A stretch of 64,000 nucleotides of DNA from Pagrus major (Eukaryota; Chordata; Actinopteri; Spariformes; Sparidae), in the NCBI RefSeq assembly GCF_040436345.1, contig NC_133230.1, forward strand, positions 12,348,197 to 12,412,196, read 5' to 3'. The position numbers were made by a program, and so were the translations under genes. A model generated the notes under the pieces. It had not been told where the DNA came from. It saw nothing but the letters and a program-made list of their open reading frames with translations, and ran no database searches. This document shows positions 50,812 to 62,638 of this stretch, one piece after another (the stretch's first letter is position 1; every line of letters starts with the position of its first letter).

Positions 50812-53800
50812 ATGGATATGCTGGAGCAGAGTCTGGACAGCTCGGCGAGGTGAGAGGCTGTTGGCCGCTTCCTGCTCAGCCATGGCTCCCACCACGGCCT
50901 AAAACCCTCTTTCTCCCTGCGATGCTCTCATAATAACCTGCAGATACTTTGAATATGTGTGCACTGTTGTGTTTTCAGCTTATGGGTCAGTCAGTGACGG
51001 CGCAGCCTGCAGTTATGGTGCATTTAAAGACATTTTCAGCATAATTTGTGCGCCCTTTTGCAGATCTGGAACATCACGATTGCTGTTTTATTTACATGAC
51101 AGGAAAGACAAATGCACAGCTGCAATTTCTGGCTATAATCATTGAGGCATCTAATTGCACTGTGCTGTTAGTGAACCTGATGCAGCTCTTTTAGGATTAA
51201 ATGCTTTAATTTAAAGCAGGAGGGCGGTGTTGGGGGTATTTTAGTTATTTGTTAAGTTTGTCTCGACTTGTGCAGCAAATCAGAACACTAACAAGAGATT
51301 TAATGATCAGGAAATTATAGTTTTCCTCCTGGAAATTGCAGAAAATCTGATATCTGTCACGCTTGCACGCCAGTTTATATATCACTTTATTTATGTGTTA
51401 TCATCATCTCCTCCTGTGACCACCTGGGGGCGCCCTCCTCCCACAATGTGTTATTTTTATTTAATCCTTTTTTTAAAAAACAGGCAGTTTTTAAGATCTC
51501 CATTTCAAGAGACACCTTTACAGTTTAAGCATAGACAGACAGACACATTCACACTTCAGATTTCATATTTAAGAAAACAATTTCCAGTGTGATTGCAGAT
51601 TTATACCTTTTTAAAATGTTCCACTGACATTGTTTTCTATTTGTAAGCAGTCCTGCACTACTCAAAATGAGTTAGCAGAGCTGGATTAGCAGGATTAATC
51701 ACAAAATAATCAAAATCGCAATATGACTGAGTGCAATATCCAAATCACATGAACTGCAATGTTTTTTTTAAAAGGTAAAATGTGTCTCAAAACAGTGTTT
51801 TGATGAAGTTTTGCAGTGCTGAAGAGATGCCCTGGCCTGCAGAGCTTGTTCTCTCTCCAGATGTGATAAAACATGTGTTTGGCAGAGACCGGGAGAACTG
51901 CCACATCATCATGATTTTACTAGTTTTTCAATGACAGTGAAAATTGTGATGTCAAATTTAATCATCCATAATAATCATGAATTATAATTGCAATATCCCT
52001 TTTTGACCATATCGTGCAGCCCTGTTAGTTGGGGGGATATGTGCATGCAATAAAAGTCATATGAAAAGTGTCCCATTAGAAAATATTCACAAAACAAAAA
52101 ATTCCAATATGTTACAGAATAAACAATCAAGTGAAGCACTAACACTGTAAGTTGGATTCACAGGAGAGCAGAGGTAACTCGGTGGTTTCTGTAGTCGAGC
52201 CGTGTAAATCGACAACATACGTTGCTGCTCCCTTCTGTTTGTTAAAGAGCACGGATCCACCTTTTCATTTAAGGTGCAACGGTGGTGAGGAATTAGGGCA
52301 CTGTGATACACAGTCAAAAGGATTTAAAGGGATAAATTCACCTAAAAATGAAAATTCAGTCATTATCTACTCAACCGATGGATGGATGGAAGGTCAGGTG
52401 AAGTTTCGTAGTCCACAAAATAATTCTGGAGCTTCACAGCAAAACGGCGTTGCAGCTGAAGTAGATGGGGACTTGTTTTAAAACATTTAAAAAAACAACT
52501 AAATAAAGAACATAATGGCTCCAAACAGCTCGTCAGACATAATCTGATTCTTCGGAAGCCCAGAGATCCTTAATTGATTTTAAAAATATGTCATATACCC
52601 CTTTTTTAAAAGGGGCTGCTAAGCTAAAAGCGTTGGCATGCACCTCAACTGAAGCGGGTGCACAAGCTCGACCACATGTAGAGGGTGTTAATAACGTTTT
52701 TTCGAATTAATTTGAGATCTTGGGACTTAAAGAATAAGTCCCCATCTACTTCAGTTGTTCAGGACAACGCTGTTTTGCTGTGAAGCTCCAGAAATGTTTC
52801 GTGGACTACGAAACTTTACCTGACTTTCCATCAGTGTGAGGGTGAGGAGATGATAGGGCTGCATGATATGGTAAAAAAAAACAAAAACATAATGCGATTA
52901 TTTTGACAGATATTGTGATATGATTCACAATTCACGTCTATGCATCACATTTTCCATTGTCACTCAAAAATATTTATTAAAATCTTGATGATGTGAGATT
53001 TGTTGGGGTCTCTACCAAACAAATATTTACTTACATCTGGAGATCAAGACTTGTAGGACACTACTTTTTTGGGTGAACTGTTCCTTTAAAGTGGAGAGGG
53101 AAGCAGGCATACAGTATCAATATAATCAAGCACAGATGGGTTTTAGATGATACGATGGTCTTTCCACTAGCTAGAAGAAAAACACGATTTGGGTCTTTTA
53201 CAAAAATCTAATTTTGATCTTCAGTTTGCTTGATAGTTGTTACACATGGGTCTTTATAAGTGAGCCTGGTATCCAGCCAGGGTCATTTTTAACATTCAAC
53301 CATGTCAATGTCAGAACTCTGAAGGAGGTTTGGATGTTGGCAGCAGCCTGGATATTCTTAGATGATGTAGAGAACATACCTCATCGAACAAGCTCATGTT
53401 CGATGAGAGAGATCTGAAATGTATCTAAAACAGACTGTAGATTTGCAGAGGCCGGATAAAAAGAGGAGCCAGTGGCATATAAAATAGTGTCATCTGTGTG
53501 ACAGAGATAATATAGTTTATATATATGATGAATAAAAGAGGACCAAGAATGGACCCTTGTTGTACACCCATACCTACACTGAAGGGACTTGACTTGGAGA
53601 CATTGGAGACGACTATCTGAGTTCTCAGTCATAAAACCGTTATGAGGGCTCGCTCCACCTTGATAAGTATTGATTTCTGAGAAATGTACAGGTTCCTCTT
53701 GAAATTGACTCATTTGTGTCTCTTTTTTGTTTTCAGTCACGACAAACAGGAAACAGAAGAGGTGGTGCAGCTACAGGAAGGTAGGAGCCTCATTTCTTGT

Positions 53801-56800
53801 AATCCTGAAAGCAAATAATCAGCTTTTTGTCTGAACATAAAATCTCTGATGCAAATTTAGGTTTTGCTCCTTTGAGGAAGAATGTAAGAACGCTGAGTGC
53901 ATTCCTGCATCGTTGTCTGAAGAAAACTCCTCGACTCACATCTGTTTTTTATTTTTAATGGCTCTGCCCCGTTGCAGCGTCACTGATTTGAACCTTGTTG
54001 ACCTGTGTGTTGCAGGAGAGGCGGTGGGGACGGAGGAGCAGACTGCAGTGACCATCACCGGTGTCCCGCAGGCTGCGTTCGCTGAGCACAATGTGCAGTA
54101 CCAGTTCCGCACAGAGAACAGCGGAGGGCAGGTGAGCTGCAGATTGATCTTAGCCGCGTTCACACCAGCCGGTTTTCGAGAAATTTTTATTCTATAAATA
54201 ACCGCAAACCCCAACAGATGAGACAGATGTTAACGCCTGATAAGCAGTTAGTTGTGACTGGAAGTTTAGCAAAACAAAACGAAAGAGAGAGAGTGAATCT
54301 CAAATACTGTGTGTTTAGGTGAAGTCGGCTGTTTTTTGTTAAAGGAGCAGTCTGTAGTTTTGGGGGAGAGAAACATCTTTATCGACTGTTTTTTATGCTT
54401 AAACAAACTCTCTTTGTTTTAATGACTGAATAAACTGAATAAGCAAACTGACCTTAAAGGACGACACAATTTCATACCGTTTTACTTTGTTCATATGTGG
54501 CAGACCCTGCCACCTTTCTAGCTTCAAACAGTGTTTTGGGACCTTATTTTCCTCTGAGAACAGCTTGTTTATTCAGTTATGGAACTTTTTGTATTATCAC
54601 CTTATTAGTATTTTAAATATTAAAATTGAGAGTTTGAATTTCTTCTACAGAACTACATAGTGCTCCTTTAATAAGTCCTGGTATTATTTTGACTTTGTGA
54701 AGTTGTTTGATCACTCTTTTTTTGAGACCTTTCCTCTCTGTTCTGTCCTCAGGTGACCTATCGTGTGGTCCAGGTGACAGATGATCAATTAGAAGCAACA
54801 GCTGATGGGACCGGAGCTGTCAGCGTCGTCTCTGCTGCGGCGTTCGCCGGAGCCCCTCAGGCAGTGGCACAGGTGAGTAAACATACAGCAGCTGTAAGGA
54901 GGTGATCATCGTCTAACTTATTATCTTACATGGTTGACCGACTTGCCCCTGACTCCACCTCTTCCAGGCTGTTATCCAGAACCCTTTCAGCAATGGGGGC
55001 AGTCCTGGCGGGGAGACTGTGGGAGGAGAGACACGTTTCGCCTATTTCCCTGCGGCCACCGTCAGCGATGGAACAGCCGTGTCGGTGCAGGCCACCGCCG
55101 ACCCAACGATCACACAGGCAGGAGGTGAGGAAACGGCTGTGACCTCGCTCCTCGGTCAAAATTAGCAGCATAACTGAATATCTATAAAAAAAGATTTTTT
55201 CACATGTGGGCTTCTGTTGATGATTTACAAAACACATGTTGCATGTCCTGCCGCCCTTTGCCCTTAGTCACATTCCCAGGGTTTCTTGCAAGGTCTTGAA
55301 AGTTTGGAAAATGCTTGATTTTAACGGTTTTCATCCTTTGTCTCTCAAAATCCAGGTCAGTTTTACGTGATGATGAGCCCCCCGGAGGTGCTGCAGACGA
55401 CGGCCCCTCGTACCATCGCACCACGCACACACACCTACACTGCGTGAGTATAATAAAACACTTCCCCCTCACACTGATCCCATCCATGAAGTTACCATCA
55501 CCATAACTCTCTCCCCACATGTTTGGCCGACTTCTCACCTCCACATTCTCTCACCCCTTTCCCTGTAACCTCACAGTGGATCGGATCTTCTTTAACTCTT
55601 CCTTCCCTTTTTTTTTTTGGAATGAACCGTTTTGTTTGATTAGTTGTGTGTACAAATAAAGATACAGAAAAAAAATCTATATCCATCATCTTAAACATCC
55701 AACATCTGAAAACCACACTCTGTCCTACTTACCTGCCATCCCCAGAGACCTTGGTGAAAGCGAGATGTTGCAGCATGGCAGTACAAACTGGTGAGAAGAA
55801 CTTTCACATACGCCCCCACCCTGCCCCCATCATGTGTTGTAGAGACAGACGTTTGTGGGATCACTAATCAATCATTAGCATCCTTGTATTGTGAATTGTA
55901 TGTTGGCAGCATTGACTGTATGTAAAGATGGGCGACATGACGGCTTCTCAAGAGTAAGGATGACACATTTCGATTGGCGTGCAGTACAGGTCAAAAACCT
56001 CTCCCTCTCCATGTTAGCAGATGCAGAGTTTTTGTCCCCAAAATTCAAAAAGTCGTTCTTATCATGCTGATGTTTCCTCAAGTGTTAATTTTCTAATGCG
56101 CAGACTCTGGCTCCAAATCATGTCACCAGTGCAAGATGGCAGCACCTGTTATCCGGGATGTTTTTGCTTCATTTTTGTACAGTCAGAGGAAGAGGAGACG
56201 CGTCGTCCATTTTTATATACAGTCAATAGTTGGCAGACATAGAACATTGCTAGCTTAAAGCTGTAAACTAAACCCGAGTTAGCATAAATAAGCCATCATA
56301 CATCTTGATTCAGTGGCCGGATCCGACGAACCTTTGCCCTGCAGAGGATCTGAAGGTTCATCTGTACCTGCACCTCCTCTCCAAATAATAAAGACCTAAA
56401 CTAACGGTGCATGTGGGTACTGCTCTTCAACCAGCCTAAATAGATAATAACAAAAGCCAATCCTTTGTTCAGAACTGTTTGACAAAATGTTTTTTTGTTA
56501 ACTGGGTTCTAGTTCAGGTGTTACAGATTTGTTTAATATTGAAAGTCGGATATTTTATTTAGAATTTCATTGTAAATATTTGTTTTCGTCTGTTCCTGTC
56601 TTTACAGGAAGGTGGAGGGTCCACGGGCGCCCAGAGATGAGAGGCGACGAGCACAGCACAATGAAGGTATGTGGTCGTCAGTGTCAGGAGAGTTTGAAAC
56701 TGTGATGTCTCTGTTAGGCCGTATTTGGACCAAATCAGGTGCTGTGGCAGTGCAGGAAGACACAATTGGGATAGCATCATCATTTTGTCCGTGAACTCTG

Positions 56801-58853
56801 CCTGGAAAGCGCCCGGTTTGTTGCTCTGAGCTTGGGAGCATCAACTCTTCCAGAGAAGCATTCTGAATCCACAACAAGTTTGCAGATTATTTTGTCTCCC
56901 CTGCTGGTGCAGACACCTTGGCGTGAGACACCAAACAACATAATAGAAACTCAGAGCAAGTTGGTGGACTTCTGAACGTTTGTGATAACATCCTCTCTGT
57001 TTGCTATATGACTGTATCTGTTTCACCCTGACACCAAACGCGTCACGTCAACCAGCGTAGATAAGCCACCAAAAGAACTTCCATTATAAGTATGAATGTA
57101 GCAGGCTGTATTTATGGTGGTTTGAACAACATTGCTGTTGACCAGCCAGTCTGATTGCTGGCTTGATTGTGTTTTAACTTTTCGCCACAAGGCAACTAAG
57201 TTTTTTCCCACAAATCTTGTGATAAAATGAGTCAGACGAGTGACGTTGTTTCACCGCAACACCAAATTTGGTCTGAATGAGGCTTTAGAGATGTTTTCTG
57301 AAGTCCCTGTTTCCTTGAGTTTTGTAAATGCAACACAGGCTGTAGTTGTAGTTTAACATCTTTATCGACTGTTTTTTTATGCTTAAACAAACTCCCTTTG
57401 TTTTCATGACTGAATAAACTGAATAAACAAACTGACCTTAAAGGACGACACAATTTCATACTGTTTTACTTTGATCATATGTGGCGTTTCAATTGTGTTT
57501 CTTTTTTGCAGTGGAGAGAAGAAGAAGAGACAAGATTAACAACTGGATCGTCACGCTTTCAAAAATCATCCCCGACTGCAGCGTAGACAGCAGAACTGGA
57601 GCGGTGAGTGCCTCAGAGGTCAGCCTAAATATATATTTTCCATAGCGAGTCAGATAGTGTCACAAGTTACATAAAATCTGTCTGTAAAGATCCGGTATTT
57701 TGAGGTCGCACTGCTGACGGCGGCTGCTTGTCTAGCTGCGATCTTTTTAAATTCGCATCTGTGTTACATTTTCTGACCACTTCCATACTTGAATCAGTGC
57801 AGTGTGTCTGCACTCCTAATGCATGCTTGCATAACTGGTGCTGAAAGTCAGATTGAAACACAGCATGTAACCACAGCCAAGGCATTTCAGTCTCAGTTAA
57901 AATGAGGCTCTATTAAGTAATATTTCAACTGTTTGGGACATGTGGCGTTGTACTTAACCCAAGGGTTGGGTCTGAAATGTTTCAGTAACTAGAGGAAAGT
58001 TCACTGAAAATGTATGCGAGTGACACTTGACACATTTAACACCTCATTGTTGCTACGTTTCTCAGAGTAAAGGAGGCATCCTGTCCAAAGCCTGTGACTA
58101 CATCCGAGAGCTGCGTCAGAGTAACCAGCGACTGCAGGAGAGTTACAAAGAGGTGGAGCGGGTCGAGATGGACAACGAGCTGCTTAGACAACAGGTTAAC
58201 GTCTTATATGAACCTGTCATTCTTTGAGGGCAGAATTTATGTTGAACCTTGATTTTGTATAATTTAAAAAAAAAAGTATTTTAAGGTGCAGGCCTGTGAA
58301 CAGAGGTTGCCCATTTAATCTGTGGTCTAAGTGGGTGAACATCTAGACAGGAAACAGAAAAAAAACAACCTAGAACACAAAGTTAACCTTGCCCTACATA
58401 TTTAACATGTTAATGCAAGCTTACAAATGAGGCAGGGAAACACTGACTGCTCTCTGCAGAATCTTCTTGAATAATTTATCAGCAAAACATTGTGTTTTTG
58501 TCTCCATTTTCCATCATTGTATTATCAATGTCCATTTGTGTCTTTCTAAATATAATGTTTAACAATATAACATCCATTCAGTCACCGTACAAGTACAAAT
58601 ACTCCAATATCATAACATATACACCTTTGTCAATGATGCCACAAACACTGATAAACATGTCTGTCCGTGTCATTGTTTCCTAAAATGTCAGTTTCTACCC
58701 ATCCAGATGTAAACAGACATTTAATCTTCTTAATGTGTCTAATTATCTGTCTTTTATTTCTAGATTGAAGAACTGAAGAATGATAATGCACTGCTTCGAG
58801 CACAGCTACAGCAGCACGGCGTAGAAGTCAACGGAGATGCAACGCCACAGTGA
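50812..58853 (+). CDS. usf2: Upstream stimulatory factor 2 (bHLH-leucine zipper)
   Basis: Ten coding exons: 50812-50849, 53737-53780, 54016-54131, 54753-54872, 54968-55124, 55356-55443, 56608-56666, 57512-57603, 58066-58194 and 58764-58853. They total 933 nt for 310 residues (human 346). USF2 binds CACGTG E-boxes as a homodimer or with USF1 and activates transcription in the nucleus. The N-terminus MDMLEQSLDSSASHDK matches USF2, not USF1. Then come VQYQFRTENSGGQVTYRVVQ, AVIQNPFSNGGSP and the USF-specific region FYVMMSPPEVLQ with RTIAPRTH. The basic region and helices hold RRRAQHNEVERRRRDKINNW (about 201-220) and SKGGILSKACDYIRELRQ. The leucine zipper NELLRQQIEELKNDNALLRA lies near the C-terminus. 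The DNA-contacting His-Asn-Glu...Arg set is intact. The alanine-rich stretch of human USF2 is absent, which explains the shorter length. Confidence 0.95.
51690..52026 (-). mobile_element. hAT-type MITE fragment, CAGGGCTGCACGATAT end
   Basis: On the minus strand it begins CAGGGCTGCACGATATGG at 52026, a known type of terminal sequence in fish hAT-like MITEs. Its far end near 51690 (GATTTTGATTATTTTGTGAT) is decayed. No clear target duplication. Lies in usf2 intron 1. Confidence 0.5.
52324..53089. mobile_element. Foldback TTAA MITE carrying a nested hAT-like MITE
   Basis: The outer element has TTAA + AGGGATAAATTCACC on the left and GGGTGAACTGTTCCT + TTAA on the right (body 52328-53085). Its arms are inverted: GTGAAGTTTCGTAGTCCAC on the left, GTGGACTACGAAACTTTACC on the right, and CATCTACTTCAG in both. 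At about 52856 AGGGCTGCATGATATGG starts an inserted piece up to about 53065 that matches the 51690-52026 element in opposite orientation. Confidence 0.7.
53400..53660 (-). mobile_element. LINE reverse transcriptase fragment with the DD motif
   Basis: In usf2 intron 1 on the minus strand. One frame reads HTDDTILYATGSS, close to the YADDT(I/V)LY catalytic block. It continues ANLQSVLDTFQISLIEHELV, as in L2-type LINEs. Just upstream another frame reads QQGSILGPLLFIIYINYI, the preceding reverse transcriptase block. So it is a short, frame-shifted scrap. Confidence 0.72.
54339..54671. mobile_element. TTAA-flanked MITE in usf2 intron 3
   Basis: The left end is TTAA + AGGAGCAGTCTGTAGTTTTG. The right end on the minus strand is TTAA + AGGAGCACTATGTAGTTCTG. 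The body is 54343-54667. It shares an inner segment with 57340-57485. Confidence 0.85.
55902..56236. mobile_element. hAT-type MITE with perfect 8-bp target duplication
   Basis: The element is 55910-56228 (319 bp). The ends are CATTGACTGTATGTAAAGAT and, on the minus strand, TATTGACTGTATATAAAAAT. The 8-bp direct repeat GTTGGCAG flanks it at 55902-55909 and 56229-56236. Non-autonomous, in usf2 intron 6. Confidence 0.85.
57340..57485 (+). mobile_element. MITE fragment next to usf2 exon 8
   Basis: Matches 54352-54504 of the intron 3 MITE in the same orientation with only a few differences over about 130 bp (for example GACCTTAAAGGACGACACAA in both). It has neither TTAA end. It stops 26 bp before exon 8. 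Confidence 0.8.
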
Positions 58854-60189
58854 TTGTGGACTTGGACACTTGTACCATCACAAACACAAACGTCGCATCC
58901 TCCCACCCACCTGAACAATAACCAGGAAAGGAATAATAACGATGAGAGACGATTTCCATCTGAAATTGGACCACAAAAACACACGCGGGGCTCGAGATGA
59001 ACACTGAAGGACCTCCAGCTGTTCGACGGCTCTGAAATCCGTTAACTGTGTAGCTAACTGAACCTCTCACCTCTGCTTCAAGGAAAAAAAAAACGACCTC
59101 TGCACAGCACCACCACGCTTGCACCAAACGTTTCTTTTTATTTTAAATTATGAACCTGCCACAGAAAATTTACTTTTAATGATTTCACCTTTTTATCGTA
59201 CCACAAACGCCTACTTGTTCCTTTTTTTCTGTTGACATTTGCTGTGTTTGAAACTACTAAATGTGGCATGAATGATAGCATCCATTTACTTTTAATTTAT
59301 TAGTCTTTAATAAGGAATGTGTACACAGAAAGAAAAGCTGATCTCTGAATTCACTTTTTCCCCAGCAACGGACGAATAATGAGCAGATCAGATATTTTGA
59401 TCGTGCTCATCACTGTTTCGAAGGAGAGTTTAACTGTCAGTGGATCACGTGTGTGTGTGTATATAGTTGATCTGTGTTCAGTTTGAGGTAACTTTTTCTG
59501 CCTTTTAACACTGACACTCCAAACACCAGGCAGAGCTCACAAACTTTATAAACACAGTCTGAGTCAGTACATTCAGAAACGATGATACTTTTTTCTGACA
59601 AAGTAAAAGCAGCTTTGATAGCACAGGCATGGAGGTTTTATTTTTAGTGCAAGGCCTTAATAGAAGCCTGTCGGAGGATCTAGGTGTTAACATAGCTCAG
59701 GTAATTGGGATAGTGCACTGGCAAGTGGTTCCCAGACTCGATGAAGTCTTTACATATAGAGTTTAGCTCTCTGTCGTGTCCCCAGTAGGTGCAATGTACA
59801 GATAAATGAGAGTATGGAGATGATTTTCAACGTGTGAGTCATTTTTAAAGGGCATTAAAATATGGTTTGTTTGTATATCTGCTAAATAGGTCACTGGTGT
59901 AATGCACTGAAATAGAGGTTCAGTCATGAGAGGTCTCGGCCTCTGTTTGGCCCACTAGTCCTGCTGCATTTTTAGTGGACACCCCAGGTGGCTTTTTTTC
60001 GCAATATTCCCTAATTCTTTAAAACTCTGGGAACCGTTGCTGCTGACAGAAGACCATAGGACGACCGTGGCCAGGAATGTGCTGACGAGGGTAGTTTGGA
60101 TGCGAGTGATGATAGTTGTAACTAACCAGCTTTTGTCACCACAGCATGGAAATATAACCACTGGCATGACTAAATCTGACTACAATAAA
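58854..60189 (+). other. usf2 3' untranslated region with polyadenylation signal
   Basis: The stop is at 58851-58853. AATAAA at 60184-60189 is the first clear hexamer, giving a 3' UTR of about 1.3 kb. It has a GT run near 59450 but no ORF with support. Confidence 0.5.
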
Positions 60190-60483
60190 ACTGAAGTGTT
60201 TATACCTGAGTGGTGTTTATCACAGGTGTGTGTTCTTAAATTGCCTTTGAGCAGCAAGGGAGATACTTTCAAGGTTAAATTAGATTTTTATCTGGGAGGT
60301 TTCTGTTTACTTTTGTATTTGAGTGTGAGGGAAGTGTTTGTCAGTTTTATACCATCAAAAACTTTAGCTCAGTGGTGGAATGCAACTAAGTACATTTACT
60401 AAGTAGTAGGATTGCAAGTTTGAGTCTTTTTACTGTACAATAACTGTCTCCGAAAATATCACGATTTCAGGATGTATACGTAC

Positions 60484-60600
60484 TCACTCTTACATACATA
60501 CATATATATATATATACATACTCACTTTTACTTACATACATACATACATACTCACTTTTACATATATACATACTTAACTAGCACATATATACATTCTCAC
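60484..60600. repeat. ATAC/TA-rich microsatellite
   Basis: Repeats of CATACATA, TATATATA and ACTCACTTTTACATA. Frames over it are artefacts. Confidence 0.85.
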
Positions 60601-60884
60601 ACGCATACACTACTGAGAGTATGCATGTATGTGCAAGTCAAGCATGTATTTTTGGCCTAAACGGCTCCTCATAATTATTGTATCGCAATATTAGTACGTC
60701 CATCAGTTACGGTGACACTTTAAAGAATGAAAACAGGGATTTTTGGTTGAATCGGCACAATATTATAATCGTATGAAATGTTACACGGCGGTATTAACAC
60801 TTTTATTACTGAACTGAACTACGTGTTAAGTACAACACGACGTCCTGTAGTTTAATTATTGAAGAATTTCAGTTGTGTCGGCCC

Positions 60885-60980
60885 GTTGCCTGGCGACCGC
60901 TCGAGTAGTTGTTGCTATGGGTAACCCCGTCCGGTGAAACCAGCAGCACGCGCCGGCTGTGTGAACGTTCTAGAACTCCG
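60885..60980 (+). promoter_or_regulatory. Two X-box-like sites and a likely tekt2 first exon
   Basis: GTTGCCTGGCGACC (60885-60898) and GTTGCTATGGGTAACC (60911-60926) both fit the RFX X-box pattern GTNRCC-N-RGYAAC. They lie just before a good donor, CTCCG followed by GTGAGT (exon end 60980). The acceptor TTTCTGCAG before the tekt2 ATG (exon start 62632) would pair with it. RFX factors drive ciliary and flagellar genes, which fits tektin. Confidence 0.6.
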
Positions 60981-61367
60981 GTGAGTAAAAATTCCACGAG
61001 AAGAGACGTTAACGTGACGGTTAAACTCCTCGCGGTGTTTAGCGGTTACACTTATCGACCGTAGCAACAACAACAACCTACATGACAAACTTCGTCTTTT
61101 GCGAGTAACTAGCTTCACTTTTATGGCGCTGGAAGACCATGGAGCTCAAATGAACTGGTATGAGAAGAATAGTGTTTCCAATTGTAATTGAGTGAAGCCT
61201 TAAAAAAAAAAAAAAATGTCTACTACAATTTGCTGGTTCAAGTATTTTCCTCCTCTGTTGCCTCAGAAGGATTCTGCTCATTGTCTGTCATGGTGATATA
61301 TCTGTCATGTCCCATCCCCCCCTGGGGCTGTCACCTTCACGGCTGAGCTAGCTAACGTCAAATCTAG

Positions 61368-62135
61368 CTAATTTGTAGGGGTGGGCGATACTGCAAATTT
61401 TGGTATCGATCCGATACCAAGTAACTACAGGGCCGATACCGATACCGATACTTTTTACTTGAAAATCTGCATGTAGCCTAAATAGGAATACTAATGTTCC
61501 TTCAACAGATACACAAAAGTGTTATTGGACTCTGCCATATTCATACTTCAGGTTTGAGGTAGGCTATATATCTTAATATAAGTATATATTTTTGAGTTCC
61601 AGTAAAACAATTAAGATTTATTTCAACTGTCTGAATATATGATAATGGTTTAATCACTCTGCTAAAATGACATCTCTGACCACCAATTACACTTTGAAAA
61701 ACAACATTAATTAATGCTGGAAATATCTTTCACTTCTAGAAATTGCTACCTGGATATTGTTGAGGTTTTTGTTGAAAGGCCTCTGTCACTGACGTCTGTC
61801 TCTGTGCCAGGGGTCTGGTTCGGGTTTGGGGAGCTCCCTCCTCCTCCTCCTCCCTCCGTTTGCTTTGCAGCTCAGCATTAACTTTTGGGTGTGCTGCTTT
61901 TAAGTGCTAGTGAACCTAAGTGAGCGGGTGGAGAGGAGCACTGCGCACAAGGACTAGATGCTGCGCTCACACAAACTCTGACTGTGAAGAAATACGAGTG
62001 ATTTGCTGAACTTATAGAAGAGAAACTACAACAAAAATATCGATCTCATCACGCTAGTATCGATCCGATACCAATACTCACGTTGGTATCGATACTATCG
62101 ATATTTGGATCGATCCGCCCACCCCTACTAATTTG
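61368..62135. mobile_element. hAT-type MITE with perfect TIRs and 8-bp duplication
   Basis: The element is 61376-62127 (752 bp). The ends TAGGGGTGGGCG and CGCCCACCCCTA are perfect 12-bp inverted repeats. The 8-bp direct repeat CTAATTTG flanks it (61368-61375 and 62128-62135). Subterminal near-palindromes GGTATCGATCCGATACC occur near both ends (61402-61418 and 62056-62072) and may have been transposase sites. No transposase frame inside. In the probable tekt2 5' intron. Confidence 0.92.
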
Positions 62136-62638
62136 CTAAAGCTAGCTGCGTTCAAACTCATACTTAGCATGAACGCTGCATATATGGGATGGTAACACAA
62201 CTCTTAAAAAAAACGTTATTGTCATACAGTATTCAATTATTTAAGTGTCACTGAGGGTCCAGGTGGTGCTAATTATAACTAGCTTACTTAATGCACAGTT
62301 TGGTATATAACTATAGCAATAAGTGCATTTTTGAGTTTGTTGTGAAAATGTTTTTGAAAGAAACCTCCTTTGAAAGTAGCCTTATTATTTAGGAAACAAA
62401 ACTTTTTTGTATATATAATTTTTGAAAACGTGTGTTAAATGTTTATTGACTGCTGATGCAAATTCTCAATAATTCTCACTGCTTCATGTCATAGTAGCTC
62501 TGTTGGACCTGTACCACGTCCGTCTGTGTTTACTGTGAAACTCAAGACTATAAATATGCTTCTGTGAAATCTAGCACATTTAACCATACTTGGCAAACTC
62601 AGTCATTGTGATGTTTGCAATGTTTCTGCAGCAGTAGG

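Noticed and set aside
60037-60402. 121-codon ORF downstream of usf2
   Set aside because: It overlaps the usf2 3' UTR and polyadenylation signal and has no recognisable domain.
61122-61165. ATG with a following GTATGAG donor as an alternative tekt2 coding exon
   Set aside because: The peptide (MALEDHGAQMN) has no tektin match and the real tekt2 start is at 62639.
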